Positions 7,994 through 15,466 are shown, counted from the stretch's first letter. The stretch is DNA of 40,881 bases from Candidatus Kaiserbacteria bacterium RIFCSPLOWO2_01_FULL_50_24 (GCA_001783335.1 MFLU01000004.1:1-40881); one strand, 5' to 3'. Notes: a model not told the origin generated them from the sequence alone. Numbers and translations are program-made.

Positions 7994-8060
7994 CCTTGAG
8001 CTCGCTATATATACTTACACTCATTACTAGCCATGCGAGGTTCTCGACATAAGATGAAAA

Positions 8061-8085
8061 AGGCGCGTGGTATGATTCACACATA
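8061..8085 (+). promoter_or_regulatory. Leaderless-type promoter of ftsK
   Basis: The extended -10 TGGTATGAT (hexamer 8071-8076) ends 9 nt before the ATG at 8086. Transcription would begin at or next to the start codon. No Shine-Dalgarno sequence is present and the -35 region is weak. Confidence 0.6.
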
Positions 8086-10308
8086 ATGAGCAGAAAAGAA
8101 CGCGAGAAAGAAAAAAGACGCAGACATGAGCGTGACGAGCGGGAGGAAAAAATTTCTATAAGCTCCAGTGCTATGCGAGGCGCCGCCGCCATACTACTTT
8201 TTGCCGTTGCGGGATTTTTAACGCTTGCGGCGATCGGAGCCGCAGGCGTCGTTGGAGCGAAAACATATTCCCTGCTCGCACGCGTATTCGGCATCGGATA
8301 TGCGCTTCTCCCCCTTTCGCTGTTTCTTCTCGCCTTTATTACCATCCGTTCTTTTGAAAAACACCTCGGGGTGGTGCAGATAGGGAGTATGATAGTGTTT
8401 CTCCTTTCCACACTCGGCATCGTCGCCACGATAGTGCCGAGCCGCGGAGGACTTTTAGGACATCTTATTTCCGACCCACTCGTTGCCGCCGTAGACACCA
8501 TTGCCACGCTCGTGTTCCTCATCGCATTCACGATTGTATCGCTCATCATTGCGTTTGACATTCACCTTACCGCCGTCGTCGCGGCAAGAGAGCGACTGCG
8601 AAACGTCAAGAAAGACGACGAGAATTCTATGGAGAACGTCCCTATTCTGACGCTCCCTTCAGACGAATCCGAAGGCGCGGAATCTGAAGGCGTCGCAGAA
8701 GAAGCCCTAAAGGGTGCACGAGGCGCACCACCGAAAGAGCAGGAAAGAACACCCGTGATGCGTTCGTTTGATAATCAGGACTACGCGCGCGGTTTCCCAA
8801 TTCTCGCCGCAACCGGTGGCTCGTACACGCCGCCCCCCCTTTCACTCCTCGGAAAAAACAAAGGAAAGCCGGAAGTGGGCGATGTGAAAGCGAACATGAA
8901 CATTATTAAGCGCACGCTCCAAAACTTTGGCATACAAGTGGAGATGGACGAGGCATCCATCGGTCCAACCGTAACTCGCTATGCGATGAAGCCCGCTGAA
9001 GGCGTGCGGCTTGCAAAAATCGTTACGCTCCAGTCAAATCTTGAACTCGCCCTTGCCGCCTCCCCCGTGCGCATTGAGGCACCTATACCCGGCAAGTCGC
9101 TCGTCGGCATTGAGGTTCCGAACATTTCCAGGACGACCCTCGGCCTCGCGCCAATGCTTGCCGACCCGGCGTTTTCTGAAAGCTCTAATCCTCTGATGAT
9201 TGCGCTCGGCAGAAGCATCACGGGGCAACCGCACTTTTCAGATCTCGCCCGCATGCCGCATCTTTTGGTAGCCGGCGCAACTGGCGCCGGAAAATCGGTG
9301 GCCATACACAACTTTATTGTCTCCCTCCTCTACCGATCGTCTCCGGAGCGTCTGCGATTCATCATGGTGGATCCGAAGCGCGTGGAGCTCACCATGTACA
9401 ACTCAATCCCCCATCTTCTGACGCCGGTTATCACAGACGCCAAAAAAACAATACTCGCGATAAAGTGGCTCGCGAAAGAAATGGAACGGCGATACAACAT
9501 TCTGGAAGCTGAGGCTGTGCGCGACATCGGTTCATACCACGAGAATGTTGTAGCCCCCGCGCTTGAACGAGGTGAGGATGATGACACACAGCCGCCCGAA
9601 GCGATGCCGTACATCGTCGTCATTATTGATGAACTCGCCGACATCATGTCTGCGTATCCGCGCGAGCTTGAGGCCGGCATCGTGCGGCTCGCGCAAATGA
9701 GCCGCGCAGTCGGCATCCACCTTATTCTTTCTACCCAGCGCCCGTCAGTCAAGGTTATCACCGGTCTCATCAAAGCGAATATTCCGGCGCGCTCCGCGTT
9801 TCAGGTTGCCTCGCAAATTGATTCGCGTACGATTTTAGACATGGGCGGCGCGGAAAAACTTCTCGGCGCGGGCGACCTCCTCTTTCTCTCCGGTGAGATG
9901 TCAAAACCAATGCGCATGCAAGCCCCGTTTATATCGGAAAACGAAGTTAAGCGCGTTGTCGCGCACATTGCCCGCACTAACAAAGATGCGCCGGGGGTGG
10001 GATTTGAATTCTCCGCCCCACTCGCGAGTGACTCGCAAAGCGACTTTGCATTCAACGAAAACGACGACGAAGACGAGCTGTATGGTGCGGCAAAACAAGC
10101 AGTAGTAGAAGCGGGAAAAGCCTCCACTTCGTACCTCCAGCGGAAACTCCGCATTGGCTACGCGCGCGCCGCGCGCCTCATGGACATCCTCGAAGAGCGC
10201 GGCGTCATCGGGCCATCCGACGGCGCGAAGCCCCGTGAAATAATCGGAGCGGGAAACGCAGATGAACTTGCACGAGAGCCGGAAGAAACCGAGGAAGAGC
10301 GCGTTTAG
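8086..10308 (+). CDS. ftsK: DNA translocase FtsK/SpoIIIE
   Basis: 740 residues. FtsK pumps chromosomal DNA through the closing septum and helps resolve chromosome dimers. The N-terminus is very basic (KEREKEKRRRHERDERE) and is followed by about four membrane helices (residues 33-60, 65-87, 98-118, 135-162). A short linker leads to the motor: the alpha domain near 265-345, Walker A GATGAGKS at 397-404 and Walker B VVIIDELAD near 511-519, then STQRPSVKVITGLIKANIP. A winged-helix gamma domain lies near 678-712 (SYLQRKLRIGYARAARLMDI). The linker is much shorter than in E. coli, as in SpoIIIE-like proteins. The start is set by a promoter -10 that ends 9 nt upstream. The next gene follows after a structured spacer on the same strand. 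Confidence 0.97.
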   Translation: MSRKEREKEKRRRHERDEREEKISISSSAMRGAAAILLFAVAGFLTLAAIGAAGVVGAKTYSLLARVFGIGYALLPLSLFLLAFITIRSFEKHLGVVQIGSMIVFLLSTLGIVATIVPSRGGLLGHLISDPLVAAVDTIATLVFLIAFTIVSLIIAFDIHLTAVVAARERLRNVKKDDENSMENVPILTLPSDESEGAESEGVAEEALKGARGAPPKEQERTPVMRSFDNQDYARGFPILAATGGSYTPPPLSLLGKNKGKPEVGDVKANMNIIKRTLQNFGIQVEMDEASIGPTVTRYAMKPAEGVRLAKIVTLQSNLELALAASPVRIEAPIPGKSLVGIEVPNISRTTLGLAPMLADPAFSESSNPLMIALGRSITGQPHFSDLARMPHLLVAGATGAGKSVAIHNFIVSLLYRSSPERLRFIMVDPKRVELTMYNSIPHLLTPVITDAKKTILAIKWLAKEMERRYNILEAEAVRDIGSYHENVVAPALERGEDDDTQPPEAMPYIVVIIDELADIMSAYPRELEAGIVRLAQMSRAVGIHLILSTQRPSVKVITGLIKANIPARSAFQVASQIDSRTILDMGGAEKLLGAGDLLFLSGEMSKPMRMQAPFISENEVKRVVAHIARTNKDAPGVGFEFSAPLASDSQSDFAFNENDDEDELYGAAKQAVVEAGKASTSYLQRKLRIGYARAARLMDILEERGVIGPSDGAKPREIIGAGNADELAREPEETEEERV

Positions 10309-10344
10309 AAATTGTTATGAGAGAAACGAATTTTAAGTTCTTGA

Positions 10345-10437
10345 CCCCAGTGAAATGCCGCTTCGCGGCTCCTCGCCTTCGGCGAGGATTTCACGGGGTG
10401 TAAGATTTTCTAATTCCTTTTAGTCATAAGAAAATCT
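10345..10437 (+). ncRNA. Structured leader element, copy 1 (before the 10441 gene)
   Basis: An outer stem CCCCAGTGAAAT (10345-10356) / ATTTCACGGGG (10388-10398) encloses two GC hairpins with TTC loops (GCCGC/GCGGC and TCCTCGCC/GGCGAGGA). After 4 nt a second hairpin follows, AGATTTT (from 10403) pairing with AAAATCT (to 10437), and the ATG comes 3 nt later. The same plan with different but compensating bases is found before ssb and nusG, and a diverged one before rplK. Confidence 0.75.
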
Positions 10438-10440
10438 AAC

Positions 10441-10803
10441 ATGCTCCCCTACCACAGCCACCTCTCCACCATCATACTTATCGCATTCTTCGTGCTTGTC
10501 CTCGGGTATGCGTATTTTGAAGCACGGGGAGTCCTCTATGGTCCGCGCATAATACTCCAGCCGGAAACACAACTTATGCACGACCCGTTTGTTACCGTAC
10601 GCGGAAAGGCGGAACGCATTACCGAACTGCGTATGAACGGAAGTCCGGTAGCCGTAACTGAAGACGGAGCATTTGAAGAACCGTATCTCCTCGCGCCCGG
10701 CTACAACAGAATTGTATTTGAGGCATACGACCAATACAAAAATCGGAGCGTTGAGGAAATAGAGATTATCTACGAGCCGCTTCTTATAACGCAGACCGAA
10801 TAA
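10441..10803 (+). CDS. Membrane-anchored protein with small beta domain, unknown function
   Basis: 120 residues. One N-terminal transmembrane helix (about residues 8-26, STIILIAFFVLVLGYAYF) is followed by a ~85-residue extracytoplasmic domain (LMHDPFVTVRGKAERITELRMNGSPV, LLAPGYNRIVFEAYDQYKN). The VTVRGKA...LRMNG...PGYN pattern resembles small Ig-like or glucodextranase-B-type modules, but this is a weak likeness. It lies 130 bp downstream of ftsK on the same strand, behind the structured leader element described separately, whose last hairpin stops 3 nt before this ATG. That suggests translation may be controlled by folding. No named family is claimed. Confidence 0.8.
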   Translation: MLPYHSHLSTIILIAFFVLVLGYAYFEARGVLYGPRIILQPETQLMHDPFVTVRGKAERITELRMNGSPVAVTEDGAFEEPYLLAPGYNRIVFEAYDQYKNRSVEEIEIIYEPLLITQTE

Positions 10804-10881
10804 CACAACATGGAATATTCATTGTTTCAATCGTGGCGGACGTATATACTCCTTACAAACACAAAGTGCGTACCAAAAAAT

Positions 10882-10983
10882 CCAAATTACAAATAAATTC
10901 AAATCACCAAAATCACAAATTCAAAACAGACACGTCGTGTTTGGTATTTAGTAATTGGAATTTAGATATTGTTTGTAATTTGG
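10882..10983. repeat. A/T-rich inverted repeat upstream of recA
   Basis: CCAAATTACAAA at 10882-10893 pairs with TTTGTAATTTGG at 10972-10983. The interior is simple sequence of the AAATTCAAAT kind. Similar CAAATCCCAA-type sequence lies at 14256-14318. No gene is visible in 10804-11057. Confidence 0.7.
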
Positions 10984-11057
10984 TGCTTGGTGCTTGAAAT
11001 TTTAGCGTTCGTTTGATTTCTGCGTTTTGTACTCTTTTATTGATTCACTAACAATCT

Positions 11058-12146
11058 ATGTCCGCACAGAAAAAAGCAAAGCCGACCGCAGTGGTAACAG
11101 CACCATCAAACAAAGAAATAGACCGCGCGATAGCGGAAATAAAAACAAAATTCGGCGACGAAGCCATCATGAAACTCGGCGACGCGCCGAAGGTTGATGT
11201 GAACGCCATTCCCACCGGCTCCATTGGTGTTGATTGGGCGCTTGGAATTGGTGGACTGCCGCGCGGACGCGTGATTGAAATATACGGCCCCGAGTCGTCC
11301 GGGAAAACAACTTTGATGCTCCATGTAATCGCCGAAGCACAAAAGCGCGGTGGCATTTGTGCGTTCGTAGATGCGGAGCACGCGCTTGACCCGGAGTATG
11401 CGAAAAAAGTGGGGGTAAAAATTGAAGACCTTCTCGTTTCACAACCTGACACAGGCGAACAGGGACTTGAGATAGTGGAGTCACTCGTGCGTTCAGGAAA
11501 AATAGATGTCGTCGTCATTGACTCCGTCGCCGCACTCACGCCAAAAGACGAGATAGAGGGCGACATGGGTGCGCAACATATGGGAAAACAGGCGCGCCTC
11601 ATGTCGCAGGCGCTCCGCAAGCTCACTGCCATCGTCTCCAAAACAAAAACCATCGTCATCTTCATCAATCAGATACGCATGCAGATCGGCGTTATGTTCG
11701 GCTCGCCGGAAACAACGACCGGCGGCAAGGCGCTGAAATTTTATACCAGCGTGCGCATTGATATTCGCCGCATCGCGCAGATAAAAAAAGGCGACGAGGT
11801 GATGGGTGGGCGGCACCGCGTAAAGATAGTGAAAAATAAAGTTGCAGCGCCGTTCAGGCAAGTTGAATTTGACATGCTCTACGGCGAAGGCATCTCGCGC
11901 GAGGGCGAGGCGCTCGCGCTCGGAGAAAAATACGGCATCGTGGAGAAGTCATCCGGCGGCTCATATTCCATCCCCTCCTCCGCCCCGCCTTCGCAAAAAG
12001 CTACGGACGGGCAACGCAAGGCTTCGGAGGGCAAGGGCGAAGAAATTAAGCTCGGCCGCGGCTACGACGCCGCCCGCACCTACTTACAGGAAAACAAATC
12101 CACACTTAACCAGTTGCTTAAGGAAATTCGTGCTAAAATGCAGTGA
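11058..12146 (+). CDS. recA: Recombinase RecA
   Basis: 362 residues. RecA coats single-stranded DNA, drives strand exchange and activates LexA-type autocleavage where that exists. The core is complete: an N-terminal helix region ([20 protein letters not shown]), Walker [10 protein letters not shown] at 77-85, the VDAEHALDP stretch, Walker B-like [18 protein letters not shown], the MSQALRKLT region, [14 protein letters not shown] (loop L1 area) and [16 protein letters not shown]. Residues 309-326 ([17 protein letters not shown]) do not belong to the usual C-terminal domain. They match a 54-bp segment also found inside metG, so they look like an in-frame repeat insertion. No LexA-type operator was recognised upstream. 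A structured A/T-rich repeat lies in the spacer before it. Confidence 0.98.
   Translation: MSAQKKAKPTAVVTAPSNKEIDRAIAEIKTKFGDEAIMKLGDAPKVDVNAIPTGSIGVDWALGIGGLPRGRVIEIYGPESSGKTTLMLHVIAEAQKRGGICAFVDAEHALDPEYAKKVGVKIEDLLVSQPDTGEQGLEIVESLVRSGKIDVVVIDSVAALTPKDEIEGDMGAQHMGKQARLMSQALRKLTAIVSKTKTIVIFINQIRMQIGVMFGSPETTTGGKALKFYTSVRIDIRRIAQIKKGDEVMGGRHRVKIVKNKVAAPFRQVEFDMLYGEGISREGEALALGEKYGIVEKSSGGSYSIPSSAPPSQKATDGQRKASEGKGEEIKLGRGYDAARTYLQENKSTLNQLLKEIRAKMQ
11982..12035 (+). repeat. 54-bp repeat inserted in frame in recA
   Basis: This segment encodes [18 protein letters not shown]. About 42 of its 54 bases are identical to 18978-18925 (minus strand) inside metG, which encodes [18 protein letters not shown]. 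Both copies sit in positions where the respective families tolerate insertions. Confidence 0.85.
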
Positions 12147-12177
12147 TAGATTATTTATAAGATAAAGCTGTTTATAT

Positions 12178-12393
12178 ATGAAGCATACATTTAAGTGCTG
12201 GTTGTGGAAGGGGTTGTGGGTATTGAGTGTTGTAGCGCTTGTTGTCGCCTTTTACGAGGTGCTCGCACAGACGCCCGTCTTGGGCATTGCGCCTGACCTT
12301 TACTTGTGGTCCGCGCTCATTTTCGGCGTTCTCGCCATATCAGTGAAGTTGGATTGCCGAAACTGCGCCGCGTGCAGTGTGCGACCGATGTAG
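12178..12393 (+). CDS. Small membrane protein, unknown function
   Basis: 71 residues with two hydrophobic segments (about 10-30 and 40-57) and a C-terminal CRNCAACSVRPM tail containing three cysteines. It lies between recA and efp on the same strand and is followed at once by a good terminator, which supports its being a real transcribed gene. No family is recognised. The A/T-rich spacer from recA (12147-12177) shows no clear Shine-Dalgarno sequence. Confidence 0.6.
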   Translation: MKHTFKCWLWKGLWVLSVVALVVAFYEVLAQTPVLGIAPDLYLWSALIFGVLAISVKLDCRNCAACSVRPM

Positions 12394-12415
12394 GGAAAAA
12401 TATATCCGATACAAC

Positions 12416-12444
12416 AAAGCCCGCGCGAACTCGCGGGCTTTTTT
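12416..12444 (+). terminator. Rho-independent terminator upstream of efp
   Basis: The stem AAAGCCCGCG / CGCGGGCTTT with a 6-nt loop is followed by a T-run. It ends transcription after the 12178-12393 gene and overlaps the start of the efp promoter region. Confidence 0.9.
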
Positions 12445-12445
12445 G

Positions 12446-12473
12446 TGGACAAACGACCGCGCCTGCGTACAAT
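12446..12473 (+). promoter_or_regulatory. efp promoter, leaderless type
   Basis: TGGACA at 12446-12451 is separated by 16 bp from TACAAT at 12468-12473, and the ATG follows 7 nt later at 12481. This decides the start: the longer open frame would use a GTG at 12445 that overlaps the -35 box and the terminator T-run. Confidence 0.75.
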
Positions 12474-12480
12474 ACTCCAA

Positions 12481-13041
12481 ATGCTCTCGTACAATGAAAT
12501 AAAGCCGGGTATCTCGCTCATCGTCAACGGTGAACCGTATGTGTGCCTGTGGAATAATATAATGAAGAAACAGCAGAGGAGGCCCGTTAATCAAACAAAG
12601 CTCCGCAACCTCTTACGCAGAAATGTGATTGAGTATTCGTTCCAACAGTCCGATAAAATAGAGGAGGCGGAGATTGAAAAACAGCCTGCGGTGTTTATTT
12701 ACGAAAAGAATGGTGAGTGGTTTTTCCACGAGGCACAAGACAAATCAAAGCGCTTTTCCTTGTCAGATGAGGCTGTGGGAGAAAGTAGGAAGTTCCTGAA
12801 GAGCGGCATGGAAGTTGAAACACACCGATTCAAGGATAATCTCTTCCGCGTCCAGCTTCCAATCAAGGTTGAGCTAAAAGTGACTGACGCGCCGCCAGAC
12901 ATGCGTGGCAACACGGCGCAAGGCGGTTCAAAAATCGTGACGCTTGAAACCGGCGCTACTGTAAACGCTCCCATGTTTGTGAAGGAGGGCGATGTTTTGA
13001 GAATAAACACCGAAACCGGTACGTACGTTGAGCGCGTATAG
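12481..13041 (+). CDS. efp: Translation elongation factor P
   Basis: 186 residues. EF-P enters the ribosomal E site and relieves stalling at consecutive prolines. All three domains are visible: the N-terminal KOW-like domain (MLSYNEIKPGISLIVNGEPY), the OB middle (VIEYSFQQSDKIEEAEIEK) and the C-terminal OB with the family signature GGSKIVTLETGATVNAPMFV and EGDVLRINTETGTYVERV. The modification loop is unusual: where E. coli has PGKG around Lys34, this protein has MKKQQRRP, so the usual loop glycines are absent and the tip residue cannot be assigned with certainty. No epmA/epmB, earP or ymfI-like gene is seen in the window. The start is fixed by a promoter -10 box 7 nt upstream. Confidence 0.95.
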   Translation: MLSYNEIKPGISLIVNGEPYVCLWNNIMKKQQRRPVNQTKLRNLLRRNVIEYSFQQSDKIEEAEIEKQPAVFIYEKNGEWFFHEAQDKSKRFSLSDEAVGESRKFLKSGMEVETHRFKDNLFRVQLPIKVELKVTDAPPDMRGNTAQGGSKIVTLETGATVNAPMFVKEGDVLRINTETGTYVERV

Positions 13042-13279
13042 CACACTTATATAAAACAGGTCGCCCGTCGATCCGCGGGGCAAGCCCCACGGTATTCGCG
13101 GGCGACATCGTGGCTGTTTTTTTGGAATAGGAATCGGGTCTTACAGACCCAGTACACCTTTGGGATATTTTCTTCGCAAAACTCAAAAATATCTCCAAAG
13201 GTCTTGTGCCGCTGCGCATACTCGCGGCTCACTCCGCCGATTCTGTTTAGTGTGTATCCCCTAAGCTCGCTACGGGGTA
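13042..13279. other. Spacer with hairpins and an unrecognised short open frame
   Basis: A hairpin with GTCGCCCG near 13060 and CGGGCGAC near 13099-13106 follows efp. A minus-strand frame from about 13260 down to 13047 reads as protein-like text (TLNRIGGVSREYAQRHKTF, then EFCEENIPKVYWVCKTRF) but lacks a good start and a recognised family. It could be a gene remnant or chance. Confidence 0.3.
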
Positions 13280-13876
13280 TTACACGCTTATAAACACGTG
13301 CACGAATGTGAGAATTGTAAAAATAGCAATAAAATTTGCCACAAGAAAGATCGGTACCATCTGCGTGAGGCGAAGACCGGAAGCGTCGAACAACGCGATA
13401 CCCAACTCGTCAGTGGGCACGGGAAGAGACACCAGCAAACCTCCTAGCGCCACGACTCCCCATCGTATGAACATACTACGCCGTATGCCGCGCTGAAACG
13501 CATCTTCATAGTGTCCAAGCACGCGCTCAACCACATACAGCGAAAGCGGAGAACGCAAAAAACGCGCGAGCGCTAGATCAGAAATCGTGGCGCCTATTGC
13601 ACCAACGATCGCCACCTGCCATAGCGGAATCTGCAGTGCGTTGCCAAGCCCGATGAGCGCCGCCACCGCAAGAGGAGTTGTAACAAATGTCGAATAAAGC
13701 GAACCGGCAATAACACCGGCAAAAAGAGAGCCGGAGCCGAGCGCCCACGAGATGACATCGGTCATCGTACCTGCTTGAATCAGATACACAGCTACGGCAA
13801 CCGCGGCGATAAAAACCCACGCTTCCACAACAACGGCCTGCGGCACACGAACTCGTGCTTTTTTTAAGCGCGCCAT
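13280..13876 (-). CDS. VTT/SNARE-associated-like integral membrane protein
   Basis: 198 residues, mostly hydrophobic, with about five membrane segments. The central GAIGATISDLALARFLR and the GGLLVSLPVPTDELGIALF stretch are reminiscent of the VTT (DedA/YqaA-like) fold, whose members act in lipid scrambling or membrane homeostasis. The assignment is tentative. The N-terminus MARLKKARVRV is basic, consistent with a cytoplasmic start. It is separated from the upstream rpsR gene by a CCCAGCACC inverted-repeat element and is probably transcribed on its own. Its stop codon at 13280 is followed by the hairpin-bearing spacer. Confidence 0.65.
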   Translation of the reverse strand: MARLKKARVRVPQAVVVEAWVFIAAVAVAVYLIQAGTMTDVISWALGSGSLFAGVIAGSLYSTFVTTPLAVAALIGLGNALQIPLWQVAIVGAIGATISDLALARFLRSPLSLYVVERVLGHYEDAFQRGIRRSMFIRWGVVALGGLLVSLPVPTDELGIALFDASGLRLTQMVPIFLVANFIAIFTILTFVHVFISV

Positions 13877-13918
13877 TACATCAGTATAGCGTACTCATTA
13901 TCGTTAGCGTTAGCACTA

Positions 13919-14024
13919 CCCAGCACCAAAAGTCTCACCGCGTACTCATTAGAAAGCAATGGAGCAAAACACACCTACGCTACATACCAATACGCACCAT
14001 TAGTGTGCTGATTTTGGTGCTGGG
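13919..14024. repeat. 106-bp CCCAGCACC inverted-repeat element
   Basis: Perfect 13-bp ends, CCCAGCACCAAAA at 13919-13931 and TTTTGGTGCTGGG at 14012-14024, enclose about 80 bp unrelated to the interiors of the copies at 7191-7288 and 33168-33265. It lies between rpsR and the VTT-like gene. Confidence 0.8.
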
Positions 14025-14030
14025 TTCCGT

Positions 14031-14048
14031 GCTCCAAATTTTTGGAGC
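14031..14048 (-). terminator. Hairpin just downstream of rpsR
   Basis: GCTCCAAA and TTTGGAGC form an 8-bp stem with a 2-nt centre, a few bases beyond the rpsR stop. There is no clear T-run after it, so a terminator role is only probable. Confidence 0.5.
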
Positions 14049-14051
14049 GCT

Positions 14052-14252
14052 TCATTTCTGTATATAAGGGAGTAGTCCCATGAACCGCGCACGTTTTATC
14101 GCCTCCTCCACCGCACGCTGCTGTTTCGCCGTGAGCCCCGTTCGCTTACGCCCCTGAATTCGCCCATGCGGATTTACGAACTGCTTCAAAAGTTCCACGT
14201 CTTTGTAGTCAACACGTTGGATGTCGTTTTGAGTAAGAATGTTAGCCACCAT
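14052..14252 (-). CDS. rpsR: 30S ribosomal protein bS18
   Basis: 66 residues. bS18 binds the 30S platform together with bS6. The family core is clear: [19 protein letters not shown], then [20 protein letters not shown] and [10 protein letters not shown]. The ATG at 14252 gives a natural N-terminus ([14 protein letters not shown]). It is the third gene of rpsF-ssb-rpsR, the usual order, with an 88-bp A/T-rich spacer after ssb. The gene for bL9 that often follows is not here. A hairpin ends the operon. Confidence 0.96.
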   Translation of the reverse strand: MVANILTQNDIQRVDYKDVELLKQFVNPHGRIQGRKRTGLTAKQQRAVEEAIKRARFMGLLPYIQK

Positions 14253-14319
14253 ACTTGTATTTCATTTGAAATTTGGATTTGTAGTTTGTTTGGGATTTGT
14301 TACTTGGGATTTGGTCATT

Positions 14320-14348
14320 CCTTCTGAATTTCTCTGAAATTCAGAAGG
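14320..14348 (-). repeat. Hairpin overlapping the ssb stop codon
   Basis: CCTTCTGAATTTC and GAAATTCAGAAGG are perfect 13-bp arms around a 3-nt loop. The ssb TGA (14341-14343) lies inside the stem. It may lower transcription or translation of rpsR relative to ssb (inference). Confidence 0.75.
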
Positions 14349-14811
14349 GAATATCATCCGGATTTATGTCCTCCTGCGGGTACTCAATGCCACTCGCGTT
14401 CGCCGGCGCCTCCACGGCCTCGGTGCCACGCGTTTTTGCACCCGCGTCGCCGCGGTTACTAAAACCACCACCCCCTCCTTCTCTTGGTCCGCCGGGCCCA
14501 AACTGCACCCGCTCGGCAACAATTTCCGTACGATACTTTTTCTCGCCGTCTTTTTCCCAGCTTCTTGTCTGGATGCGCCCCTCGACAAATGCGGTACGCC
14601 CCTTTTTCAAATACTGCGCAACAACATCTGCCTGTCTGCCAAACACCACAATATTGTGAAAATCCGCCTGTTCCTGTTTTTTGCCTTCACGATCGCGAAA
14701 CACACGGTTGGTTGCAATGGAAAATGTCGCGAGGTTCATACCGGACGGAAGCGCACGCAACTCCGGGTCGCGCGTCAGGTTGCCAAAAATGAACACTTTG
14801 TTGAGATACAT
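14341..14811 (-). CDS. ssb: Single-stranded DNA-binding protein
   Basis: 156 residues from the ATG at 14811 (MYLNKVFIFGNLTRDPEL). SSB protects single-stranded DNA during replication and repair. An OB fold covers residues 1-105 (RALPSGMNLATFSIATNRVF, DFHNIVVFGRQADVVAQYL, GRTAFVEGRIQTRSWEKDG). A Gly-rich linker follows, and the acidic tip ends DDIPF, the protein-interaction tail of bacterial SSBs. A longer frame adds MLNSLRSLTKSN, but that text comes from the repeated leader hairpin and appears almost unchanged in front of nusG, so it is rejected. The start codon lies 3 nt after that hairpin. Confidence 0.97.
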   Translation of the reverse strand: MYLNKVFIFGNLTRDPELRALPSGMNLATFSIATNRVFRDREGKKQEQADFHNIVVFGRQADVVAQYLKKGRTAFVEGRIQTRSWEKDGEKKYRTEIVAERVQFGPGGPREGGGGGFSNRGDAGAKTRGTEAVEAPANASGIEYPQEDINPDDIPF

Positions 14812-14814
14812 GTT

Positions 14815-14907
14815 AGATTTGGTTAACGAACGTAGTGAGTTTAGCAAATCTTACACCCCGTGAAATCGCCGCGAAGCGGCGAGCGCCGAAGGCGCATTTC
14901 ACTGGGG
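14815..14907 (-). ncRNA. Structured leader element, copy 2 (before ssb)
   Basis: Read on the minus strand: outer stem CCCCAGTGAAAT / ATTTCACGGGG enclosing GCGCC-TTC-GGCGC and TCGCCGC-TTC-GCGGCGA, a 4-nt linker, then a hairpin AGATTTG / CAAATCT (14851-14815), then AAC and the ATG at 14811. Compared with copy 1, both inner stems and the seventh pair of the last stem change on both sides. Confidence 0.8.
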
Positions 14908-14977
14908 TTAAGTAAAACATAGTTGCTTCGCTCCTTAATTTTCTACTAGCGTATAGTGTTTGATTCTAAAAAGCAAC

Positions 14978-15466
14978 CTATTCAAGTGTCAACGTCTCTA
15001 TCACCTTATCTAGCTCCGCTTCGGACACTTGTCCCACTGTGGCGGGTGCCTCGCGCCGCGGCGCAGCTCTAATGACATCGGTGCGCCTTACTTCCCGAAG
15101 CGGCATTTTTATCTTCGCGCGTATGTCCTCGCGAACCGTTTGGAACACGATACTGCGAAGAAGACGGGCGTTTACCGTGAGACCTTTTGCCACTACATCG
15201 GCGGCAGAACTCACGGCCTCAAATTTTATCCACCCGAAATATCCGCGGTCGTACTCTGCGCGCTTCCCTGCTTCTTTTGCGGTCATGTCATACGCAAGCT
15301 TCATGAGAGTGGGGGTACCTTCCGCGATAAAAGAACCGCTCGCTTTTTCTATAAGCGTGCGAATTTCGCCAACAGTGCTTTCCAGCTCTGCCTCCTCAAT
15401 GGTCGGCACAAGGTGATACCCCACCTCGTATATGCGCAAGATTTTATCTTCATGCTCTTCGTTCAT
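14978..15466 (-). CDS. rpsF: 30S ribosomal protein bS6
   Basis: 162 residues, longer than the ~100-135 typical of the family because of a C-terminal extension. bS6 pairs with bS18 on the 30S platform. Recognisable parts are IYEVGYHLVPTIEEAELEST, the FIAEGTPTLMKLAYDMTAKE strand-helix region, YFGWIKFEAV and NARLLRSIVFQTVRED. The tail (RRTDVIRAAPRREAPATVGQ) is basic, then acidic. It heads the operon with ssb and rpsR. A promoter with an extended -10 ends 9 nt before the ATG, so the mRNA is probably leaderless. Confidence 0.95.
   Translation of the reverse strand: MNEEHEDKILRIYEVGYHLVPTIEEAELESTVGEIRTLIEKASGSFIAEGTPTLMKLAYDMTAKEAGKRAEYDRGYFGWIKFEAVSSAADVVAKGLTVNARLLRSIVFQTVREDIRAKIKMPLREVRRTDVIRAAPRREAPATVGQVSEAELDKVIETLTLE

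Noticed and set aside
12445-12480. Longer GTG start of efp
   Set aside because: The GTG overlaps the -35 box and terminator T-run, and the family N-terminus begins at the ATG at 12481.
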